Shown: positions 55,139 to 64,000 of the stretch, one piece after another
Layout of the letters: each line of letters begins with the position of its first letter
Numbering within the stretch: the stretch's first letter is position 1
Assembly: GCA_949592205.1 (NCBI GenBank)
Contig: CATIUR010000004.1
Coordinates: 84,853,337 to 84,917,336 of the forward strand
Source of the DNA: Helichrysum umbraculigerum
Lineage: Eukaryota > Streptophyta > Magnoliopsida > Asterales > Asteraceae
DNA length: 64,000 bases
Direction: 5' to 3'
The notes under the pieces: model-generated
The model's database searches: none
What the model was told of the DNA's origin: nothing
The model's input: the letters and a program-made list of their open reading frames with translations, nothing else
Position numbers and translations under genes: made by a program

Positions 55139-57191
55139 TGTCGCACCCCAAATTATGATGCGGAAACGGTTCGGGTCGGGGCGCGACTAATCAATAATCA
55201 TAGCACATAAGATATAATGAACGACTCTATATGCGTCGTTTTACAACTTGTATTGATAAAATCAAAGTTTACATCAAAAATATAGTTACATTAGCTCGGT
55301 TGAAATTGAGAGATTTAAGTACATAATTAATCTATACAAAATATAATAATGCAGCTAAATCTCTGATTGTTTGCATGCTGACTCGAGCTAATTGATCCTG
55401 ATTGAGCAGTCCAACCTACTGCTGGTTACCTGTGATACATGCTAAAATGGGTCAGCGAAACGCTGCTGAGCTCACAGGTTTGTAAGTCAACACGTGTTTG
55501 TATGAACCGCAAGATTTATAATTGAATTTAAAATGCAATTAAGCAAAATAAAAGTTATACAGCCATGAGCACATAGTCTGAGCTTAACTTGAGTGTCAGG
55601 TCCAATTAAGGAAACCCAACTGAGGTGCCTCCTACTAGTGCCTAATCCACACTCGTCTTCCCAAATGCTAATACGTCCATTTGACCAGTTAGTGTGTGCT
55701 AACCCGGACGAGGATTGTCAATCCTATATGATATCATATACTAACATTCACGCTACTACGTATTACCAGACTATGCTATGGAGGGCTTTAAATTGATTAG
55801 TTGAAGTAACTCATGTAGTATTTGATTTGGTTCGTACTTGCGTTCAACTTGTAAAATAAAACGAGCAATAATATCACCCCCCCCCCCCCTGATTGAAAAG
55901 CAGTAAAATAGGGGCCATGAGACTCACCTGAGCCTTGAGTGTTTATCAAAATAACTTGAATTGATTAGCTGTGAATTGATGTCCGAAGACTTGTAACCTG
56001 AGGGCGTCCAATACGCGCGATGGTTATTAATTGAATAGGTATCTTAAAAGACCACCTTTGTAGTTGTTCGTTCAACTATACTGTCTAAATTATCCCAATT
56101 TGGTTGATTGACTTGTCCAAATTACTACGATTTGGTTGATTAACTTGAGTTTAGAAAGTGTGTACGGCCCGTTGGTGATTGTTTGTAATAATAATTTTCA
56201 ACATTATTATTTTGATTTTTGAGGTGTTGTACTTAAAATGTTTACAAACTTTTAGGTGACGGGGGTCCGGGGGCAACGCCCCTGGTTAGCGGGGTTCCAG
56301 GGGTGGCAACCCCTGGCGGGGTCCAAGGGGCTGGCCCCTGGTTGGGGTCGAGATGCCAAGTCAGCTCGAAAAATTTTTATTTATACTAAATTGCTTTGGT
56401 GAAAAACGCATCTGGACTTGAATTTGGGTGAAATCAAGTGATAAAATTTAGGTCTCGACACTTAGTAAAAATGGTTTGGAACTTTCTGTTTTTAGCGTCA
56501 CTTATAGCGACACTTAGGGTTTAAGCGACACTTAGAAAGTGTCGCATGAAATGACGGATTCTGATTAATGGCGTCACTCGTGCAAGTGACGCATATAGTG
56601 CGACACTTGAGGAAGTGTCGGTTGCTAGTGTCGGTACAGGTGTCATGAGTCACTAAGGTTAGTGACGAGTGAAATCAGGTTTTGATTGTAGGCGTCACTT
56701 AGGCAAGTGACGCTATAAGTGTCGGTCATTAGTGACGGGTATTGAAAATGCGTCACTTAGGTAGTGACGAAAAAAGAGGGTTTTATGCGGCACTTAGACA
56801 AGTGACGCAAAATTAGGGCTTTTAGCGACACTCAATGCGTCACTTAAGTGACGCACGAACTGACGCTATACTGCAGTCGTCGTTGCGACACTTAAAGCTG
56901 TTGAACGGATTTTGAGCCAAAAACGAGTTTTTCGGCGATCATTTGGTCCAAATCTTTTACCCAACCCTTATATGGACATTTTAAGGTTATATAAACAACT
57001 CTTATGTAAAAATGAACGAAATCGAAGAGTTTCGGGTCTTTGTCGGAAACTTACGCGGTGTCGAAATGAAATTCCAAAAAAATGAAGCTGTAGATCGTAG
57101 CGAGGTGAACACTTTTCTCCAAAGGGCTTGATGATTTGATGACGTTTAAGGGTGTTATTTGGTGATTTAAGATGATGGTGGTGATGGTTTG
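55139..57191 (-). repeat. Tekay/Del-like LTR B, 5' part missing (interrupted)
   Basis: Minus strand ends in TGGGGTGCGACA at 55139, inserted in the Z gag. It aligns along its length with LTR A (57192-59758) in the same orientation, but stops at 57191 where LTR A begins; the missing U3 part would lie beyond the nested element. Contains a GTCACTT repeat field (56490-56880), a GC-rich hairpin block (56258-56342) and a poly-C run (about 55876-55888). Confidence 0.7.
56836..56855. promoter_or_regulatory. Perfect 20-bp palindrome in LTR B
   Basis: TGCGTCACTTAAGTGACGCA, conserved at 58847-58866 in LTR A; the core of a field of GTCACTT/AAGTGAC hairpins. Confidence 0.6.
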
Positions 57192-59758
57192 TGTAACACC
57201 CCCAAATTTAATGATTTGCGGAAGCATACTTGGGTGTTACTAATCAATATACAAAGCACAAGATATACAGTAAACGACATCTAAATGAGACGTTGTAAAA
57301 CGATTTCATAGAAATAGATGTTTGAAAACTTAATGTTTTCGTATACAAAATGTAGTTTCCTAGAGTCCACGCGTATGGCGGGAGATTCTATTACATAATC
57401 AACATGTACAAAAGATAATGTTGAGAATCTCCGTTAATGCAGTTTAGTTGAAATCATGCGACTCTAGCTATGTCCTGAAGTAATCCTACTCCGTCTGTGT
57501 ACCTGAGAATACATGCTAAAAGGGTCAACACGAATGTTGGTGAATCTCACAGGTTTGTAAGTAATATCAGTTTTTGAACACAAGATTTCATCAGTAGTGC
57601 CCGCAGGCGTAAATCAAGTATTTGCAAATCCAGCAAATGTAAAGTAAATAAGTTATACCGTTTCCATGAGGCTCATAATCGAAGCTTAACCCGTAAGTAA
57701 TAAGTTGCTCCCGTGACATGCTCGTAACTGAGCAAGCATAAGTAACGAATAATAGTCGCCCGTTTATACATAACGGTTCGTGGTAGCGCTACTACCCCGG
57801 GCGGGGAGGGTCATTTCCCTAATGGATCCATTAACTAGTGTTCGCGCTGAAGTCCATAACTAACGATATATGATGGAGAGACTTCTGTAAGTAGTAAATA
57901 ACTCATGCAATTCCGTTTGGTATAGTAAACAGTTTTAGTACTTGTGTTCAAGAAAAGTAAGCAATGTATCTCACCCCGTATGTAAAACAGTAAAAGTGGG
58001 GCTGTAAGACTCACCTGAGCCTGAAGAGTTTATCTTAATAAACTTGATTGATTAGCCGAGTAATGAAGTCCCAAGACTTGTAACCTGAGGGTGTCCATGA
58101 CACGCGAGGGTTATAAACGTGAGTAGGTATCTATCAAGACTACCTTATAGTTGTCTGTCCAACTAGAATGTCCAAATTTCATATGGTTGAATTGTCTAAG
58201 TTTTTGAAAACGTATACGGCCCGTTGGTGACGGTTTGTAATAATAATTCTAAAGTATTATTAATGCGACGTCGGAGTGTTATATTTATAAAGTATTTACA
58301 ACCTTTAGTGACGGGGGTCCGGGGGCAGCACCCCTGGGTAGCGGGGTTCCAGGGGTGGCAACCCCTGGGTGGGTCCAAGGGGCTGGCCACTGGCTGGGGT
58401 AGAGATGCCAGGTCAGCTCGAAAAATGCATCTGGACTTGAATTTGGGTGAAATCAAGTGATAAATTTTTGGTCTCGATACTTAGTAAAAATGGTTTGAAA
58501 CTTTCTGTTTTTAGTGTCACTTATAGCGACACTTAAGGTTTAGGCGACACTTTGGAAGTGTCGCATAAATTTGCGAAATATGAGTTTAGGGCGTCACTTA
58601 GGGGAGTGACGCATAAGGTGGCGACACTTAGGCAGTGACGGTAACAAGTGTCGGTTTAAGGTTCTAGGCGTCACTAGAGTAGTGTCGGGCAAGAGTGTCG
58701 TATGAAATTAGATTTCGATCATAGGCGTCACTTAGGCAAGTGACGCTAGTAGTGACGGATATTAAAAATGCGTCACTTAGGTAGTGACGGAAAAAGAGGG
58801 CTTTTAGCGACACTTAAGCAAAATTAGGGTTTTTAGCGACACTCAGTGCGTCACTTAAGTGACGCACGAAGTGACGCTGGTCTGCAGTCGTCGTTGCGTC
58901 ACTTAGGTCTGATGACGGGTTTTTGAGCCAAAAACGAGTTTTTCGGTTTCCGTTGGTTCCGATTCTTTTACCTAACCCATTTTCGGACATTTTAAGCATG
59001 TATAAACCATAATAACGTAAAAATAAGTAAAAACGGGGAGTTTCGGGTTTTTGTCGGAAACTTACAAAGCGACGGATGAGAAATCCGAAAAGATGGAATG
59101 TAGATCGTTGCGAGGTGATGCTTTTCTTCCAAACGGAGGGTATAATCCGAGTTCGATTGATGGTGTAATTTGGTGATTTTTGGTGATGGTGGTGGTTTGT
59201 TAGTTGAGAGAATAAAAGAGAACGAAAGAGAGAGAGAATGAGAAAATGAGGAAAAAGGGAAGAAGATGGGAGGTTTAACCTCCCATTTTCTGTCTACGCC
59301 TACGCGCTCCGTGCGGTGTTCGTTTTCTCCGTTGTTTAAGCGTTAAATATTTATTTTTCGCGTAATTATTCATTTAAAAATACGAATCTTTGTTTAATAA
59401 TTTAGTTAAATTATTTTGTCAAATCTTTATATGAATTTGTTTATTTTTGTTTTTAATTTGTGCGTTAACTATTTTAATCGTGTAGACGTTTACTTGTACG
59501 ATATAATACACACTTGAGATATTGTCAAAATAATACTTGGAAAATGATCGCGTTATTGAACAAAATGTTTCACCAACGTCCGTATTTACTGAACCGAATT
59601 ACATTCGATTTTAATTTGTGTACGATCTAATCCAATCGCGTATTCGTATATATTCATCAATATATTTTGATACATTAATTAGCCTAACACAGAACTAATT
59701 ACATGTATTAACATAGAATTAGGCGCTAATTACTAGTCCTAATTTGGCGGGTGTTACA
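57192..59758 (-). repeat. 3' LTR (A) of Tekay/Del-like element
   Basis: Minus strand TGTAACACCCGCC...GGGGGTGTTACA, 2567 bp with 10-bp inverted ends, directly after the PPT. Contains the same GTCACTT repeat field (58500-58920) and GC hairpins (58310-58395) as LTR B. Confidence 0.85.
58500..58920. repeat. GCGTCACTTAGG / AGTGACGC hairpin field in LTR A
   Basis: More than a dozen copies of GCGTCACTTAG, GCGACACTTA and AAGTGACGC in alternating orientation, able to form serial hairpins. Same arrangement in LTR B at 56490-56880. Confidence 0.7.
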
Positions 59759-59771
59759 TTCTCCCCCTGTT
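59759..59771 (-). promoter_or_regulatory. Polypurine tract of Tekay-like element
   Basis: Minus strand ACAGGGGGAGAA before TGTAACACCC, preceded by GGGACGAAATTCTCC, the usual end of Del/Tekay elements. Confidence 0.8.
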
Positions 59772-59792
59772 AGGAGAATTTCGTCCCGAAAT

Positions 59793-62038
59793 TTAAGTCG
59801 AAGTCGCGTTCGATGTAGAATCAGTGAATAAGTGAGGATACTTGAGTCGCATTTGGTCTTCCCGTTCCCAAGTGAATTCCGGACCACGCCGCGAATTCCA
59901 CCTAACTTTGACGATGGGAATGCGACTTTGTTTGAGTTGTTTGACCTCACGGTCCATAATTTCAGCGGGTTCCTCAACGAAGTGAAGTTTGTTATCTATG
60001 CGAATCTCGTCAAGTGGTATGATAAGTGTCTCGTCGGACAGACATTTCTTTAAGTTAGAAATGTGAAATGTAGGGTGCATGCTGCTGAGTTCGGATAGCA
60101 GCTGCAGTCGATATGCCACGGGTCCAATCCGTTCGAGGATCTTAAAAGGCCCAATGTACCTGGGATTTAATTTCCCACGTTTGCCAAATCGGATTACGCC
60201 TTTCCAAGGCGATACTTTCAGGAGTACTCGGTCCCCAACCTGGAACTCGAGGGGTTTGCGTCTCACGTCAGCGTAACTTTTCTGACGATCACGTGCGGTT
60301 TTGAGTCGGTTTTGGATTTCAACAATTTTCTCGGTGGTTTCGTGTATGAGTTCAGGACCAGTGAGTTGGCTATCTCCCACTTCAGTCCAACAGATCGGTG
60401 ATCGGCACTTACGACCGTACAGTGCCTCAAAAGGTGCAGCCTTAATGCTGGCGTGATAGCTGTTATTGTAGGAAAACTCACACAACGGTAGGTGTCTTTC
60501 CCAGTTGGTACTGAAATCAACTACGCAGGCTCGTAGCATATCTTCCAGTGTCTGAATAGTTCGTTCGCTATGGCCATTGGTCTGAGGGTGGTACGCGGTA
60601 CTCATATCGAGACGGGTACCCAGTGATTTTTGGAGTCATTGCCAGAAGCGAGATGTGAAACGAGCATCCCTGTCAGAGATAATCGAGATAGGGAGACCAT
60701 GTTGACAAACGATTTCTTTGATATAGATTTGTGTGAGGCGTTCCATTTTATCGGTTTCTCTGATTGCCAAGAAATGAGCTGATTTGGTGAGACGATCGAC
60801 GATTACCCAAATGGTATCGCAACCGCTTGACGACTTAGGGAGTTTGGTTATGAAATCCATGGCAATCTGTTCCCATTTCCATTCAGGAATGTCGGGTTGT
60901 TGGAGTAAGCCGGAAGGTTTCTGGTATTCGGCTTTGACTTTCGAACAAGTAAGACACTTGCTGACGTACGTGGCGATTTCAGCATTCATGTTCGGCCACC
61001 AATAAAACTCTTTGATCCCGTGGTACATTTTATCGGATCTCGGATGGATAGAATATTTGGACTTGTGAGCTTCATCCATCACCAAGTCTCGCAGGTTCCC
61101 AAAACTAGGCAACCAGATTCGGTTAGAGAAACACCTAACTCCGTTAGGTTTGATTTCGAATTGTTTGTCCATGCCCCGTAAGGCTTCGTTTTTGACATTG
61201 TCAGTTTTGAGAGCTTCGAGTTGAGCTGCGAGAATCTGAATGTTCAGATCATTGTGAATGGTCATACTGAGGGCTCGGACTCGAAGTGGTTTCGACCGTT
61301 CTTTTCGACTGAGGGCATCGGCAACAACATTTGCCTTACCCGGATGGTATTTGATTTCGCAGTCGTAATCGGTGAGTAATTCAACCTATCTACGTTGCCT
61401 CATGTTAAGATCTTTTTGGTCGAAGATGTGTTGGAGACTTTTGTGGTCGGTGAATACAGTACTTCGGGTACCATAAAGGTAATGTCTCCAGATTTTGAGA
61501 GCGAATACCACGGCCCCTAACTCGAGGTCGTGAGTTGTGTAGTTCTTCTCATGAACTTTAAGTTGTCGGGAGGCGTAAGCAATGACCTTGTCTCGTTGCA
61601 TCAGCACGCAATCGTGACCTTGGTGAGAAGCATCGCAGTATACCACGAAGTCATCGGTGCCTTCGGGTAAGGACAGAATGGGTGCACTGCAAAGCTTGAG
61701 TTTCAACAGCTGAAATGCTGACTCTTGTTTATCGGTCCAATCGAATTTCTTTTCCTTCTGAGTCAGTTCCGTGAGTGGTTGTGCTATTTTTGAGAAGTTT
61801 TCAATGAACCGACCGTAATAACCGGCCAATCCCAAGAATTGGCGTACCTCGGTTGGAGTGGTTGGCGCTTGCCAGTTCTTGATGGCCTCGATTTTTGATG
61901 GATCTACATGAATTCCCTGGCTGTCAATCACGTGTCCAAGGAATTGAACGGTTTTTATCCAGAACTCACACTTAGAGAATTTGGCGTAAAGCTCCTCGTG
62001 TCTAAGCAGTTCTAGGATGGTTCTGAGGTGTTGTGCGT
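59793..62038 (-). pseudogene. Ty3/Tekay-like chromovirus pol remnant (RT end, RNase H, integrase, chromodomain)
   Basis: From 62038 leftward: end of RT (HLRTILELLRHEELYAKFSKCEFW, then FLGHVIDSQGI), thumb (VRQFLGLAGYYGRFI), RNase H (VYCDASHQG, HDLELGAVVFALKIWRHYLYG, FTDHKSLQHI), integrase zinc-binding segment (HPRSDKMYHGIKEFYWWPNM, CLTCSKVK), core (AMDFITKLP, IISDRDARF, HPQTNGHSERTIQ), and C-terminal GDRVLLKVSPWKG followed by a chromodomain-like end (VKVRWNSRRGPEFTWERE). Stops at 61386-61388 (Trp to TAG) and 60636-60638 (Ser to TGA). RT catalytic core, protease and gag are cut away by the LTR at 62039. Non-functional. Confidence 0.9.
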
Positions 62039-62535
62039 TGATGTGACGTAAAAAGTCATGTTTTTAGAAGCTTTATTCCTCACATTTTGAACCTTTCTTT
62101 AGTGAAAACATTCCAAAACATTGATTATTTACTAAAATACACTAAAGTGGTTCAAAAGTAGACGTTGTGATAAAAATCACTGAAAACACTCTAAAAATGC
62201 ACAAAACACAGCATTTTAATACAGACCGATTCCTCCGATCTCATTTTCCTGTCAAGACACACTTCCTAACTTCTACCATCTGTTGTACAGGTAAAATCGA
62301 GACGGAAAAATCTGGAATCAAGTGAAACGGCCAAAGGACGGAGAAACCACTACGCTTTCAGAGCCAATAAAAGTCATTTCGGCTACGCCTAAGCTCTACA
62401 CATCCAATTTCTATGAGATTGGCATCATTAGAAGCGTAACGGAATTACGAAACCACAGGCGAAAGAATCAAGTCAAACGGACGCATAACGAAGGAGATAC
62501 GGACGTTTTAAGCGACGAACGAAATCAGACGGAGA

Positions 62536-62627
62536 CCGTATACGGCCTCAGGCACCGTATACGGCCCATATAAGACCGTATACGGCCTATACTACACCGT
62601 ATACGGCCCCTGCAAGGCCGTATATGG
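62536..62627. promoter_or_regulatory. Five phased CCGTATACGG palindromes, W LTR
   Basis: Starts at 62536, 62555, 62576, 62597 and 62618 (steps 19, 21, 21, 21); the last reads CCGTATATGG. Confidence 0.6.
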
Positions 62628-62703
62628 CCCCCTACCCCATATCGTGCTCCGTTTGCTTGTACGTGCTACTTCGTGAGTTGTACGTGCGATTTGGTGGTTT
62701 GCC

Positions 62704-62711
62704 TATAAATA
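62704..62711 (+). promoter_or_regulatory. TATA box, W LTR
   Basis: GCCTATAAATAGTGG, 77 bp after the last palindrome. Confidence 0.65.
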
Positions 62712-64000
62712 GTGGACATCCCCAACACCTCATTCATACCACTTTTCTCATTTCATTTCTTCCTTACACTTTCTCTCTCACACACATCACTCTCTCTCTA
62801 GTTTCTCTCTCTAGAGGATTTTCTCTCTCTAGAATTGAGCTAGTTAGAGAGATAGTTAGGTAGAGGTAGCTTTTAGCTTTTGTACGGAGGCACTCCAAGA
62901 CATTGTATTTGCGAAGATCTGTCTGTAATAAATTCGTATCAGGTTCTATTTATATATCTCTTTCTTTCCAGTTTTAAATATGTGTTGCTTTGTTTATGCT
63001 TGTTTAGGATTGTATGCTAGATATATAATGTTAGGCTAGACATTTCTTTGTGTTTACTATGATGTAGTTATGTTAGAATAGTCAAAATGTTTATGCCATG
63101 CTGTTACTCTGCCCGTGTTACTTTAAACTGTGTATGAACTCGTAAACTGAATCTCGAATGTTTATCTATCCAACCTATGCTGTGGTTAGAAGCTTCCTGC
63201 TAGAACTTGGCCAATTACTAGTGGTACGTTCTCAACCTATTCTATACTTGATGATCAATGAACTTGGTATGGCTGTGTTCTCTAGGTTGAAACAAATCAT
63301 AAGAGACACGGAGCATAGGATTAGAGATAGGTTAGATTCATGTTTATTTGTTATATATTTTTGAGAGAACTTTCGGGATATTTATGATTTAATTATTGGT
63401 TATCTGCTATGCTAGGATTACGGTGTTCTGTTATGTGTTACCCTATCGCATGTTCTTGTTTGATTGTTGCCTTAGGACCAATGCATACTAGAGTTATCTC
63501 CTTAGTTTATATCAGTAACTGTATAATTAGGTTTTCAAACACAGAATATTGGTTTACACAGTAGATTAACATGCATGGAATAGTTGTGATGGTTTATATC
63601 TGTAATGCTGAACAATTTAACTGATCGTTAGCCCGATTATCCCAACTTGGTCCGCGGGATTATCCCCGTTCGTGTTCTTGTTCAATCAACAATTCACGCT
63701 ACGATACAGACGTCTCTGATGACTGTGACTGGGGACCAGGATTCGAGGATAGTCGTCAGTGGAATTGGTCTGTACATTTGGGAGAACTTCCGGTGTATCT
63801 GACTTCTATGACTGCTATCCACGTGACATGTTACTTATCTGATTGCGGACAACTCTACGTTAGATATTTAATAGGATCGTAGTTGTAGCTCATTAGGATA
63901 TAGGATATCTGCAGGAGTAATGTGGAACCCTAATTAATGTAACGGAAAAACCGTAAATCGCCCTATTACTCGGTATAGTGCTGGAAACACCCATTGGTGG

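Larger units (their letters stand above)
62039..64000 (+). mobile_element. Athila-like element W: 5' part of an X-subfamily LTR
   Basis: Begins TGATGTGACG inside the Tekay RT region and aligns with the X LTR (17942 onward) to the window end. Palindromes at 62536-62627 with the X spacing, TATA at 62704, CT-rich leader. Whether it is a solo LTR or a full element cannot be seen. Confidence 0.8.

Noticed and set aside
58224..58460. Small frames over the GC-rich hairpin block of LTR A
   Set aside because: Both strands are open only because of the GC-rich repeats; no start context or homologue, and LTR B breaks them.

Overview
The window is plant nuclear DNA, dominated by nested LTR retrotransposons. 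A four-exon pectate lyase gene of the Amb a 1 / Art v 6 type and Ty1-copia, CACTA and Athila families like those I associate with Asteraceae suggest a composite-family genome, perhaps tribe Anthemideae (inference; no species marker is present). No prokaryotic signal, CRISPR array or organelle gene is seen.

Layout, left to right. 1-24728 is a three-level nest. Element Y (4873-16439), an Athila-like Ty3 element with two almost identical LTRs, an antisense tRNA-Asp at the primer site and one intact gag-protease ORF, sits inside element X (visible at 1-4872 and 16440-20323), a related element with an ATHILA-type ORF and a 3' LTR. X lies inside a decayed Ty1-copia element (20325-24728). 24729-27187 holds a broken 3' half of a DRG GTPase gene on the minus strand. 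27188-34057 is a complete CACTA transposon (16-bp perfect TIRs, CCA target duplication) with a TNPA-like gene but no DDE transposase. 34058-36770 contains a Stowaway-like MITE and the only apparently intact host gene, the pectate lyase (34972-36643, minus), which carries a hAT-like MITE in its third intron. 38640-41100 holds an old copia pol remnant split by a solo LTR, and a scrap resembling a Ulp1-type protease. 41173-48161 is a run of four (TA)n-flanked inverted-repeat elements ending in a roughly 0.76-kb TA microsatellite. 48162-55138 is Athila-like element Z on the minus strand (3' LTR, noncoding region, decayed gag-pro). It is cut by a Tekay/Del-like LTR (55139-57191), itself cut by a second Tekay-like element (57192-62038, minus) with broken RT/RNase H/integrase/chromodomain coding. 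That element is cut by a further Athila-like LTR (62039 to the window end) of the same subfamily as X.

The most unusual material is in the Athila-like elements X, Y and Z. (1) In Y and Z the gag-protease polyprotein has no RT, RNase H or integrase; instead its C-terminus carries copies of a roughly 50-residue module, also seen in the X fragment, that I do not recognise. (2) A full antisense tRNA-Asp including CCA lies at the Y primer site. (3) The X ATHILA ORF appears to have its own promoter, leader exon and about 1.06-kb leader intron. (4) The LTRs carry helically phased CCGTATACGG palindromes upstream of TATA boxes. (5) The 3' noncoding regions share small hairpins, one of which keeps its pairing through compensating changes. 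These elements would need RT and integrase supplied in trans, so they look like non-autonomous partners of an unseen autonomous family. All boundaries come from reading the sequence by eye; homology statements rest on remembered family signatures and were not checked by search.
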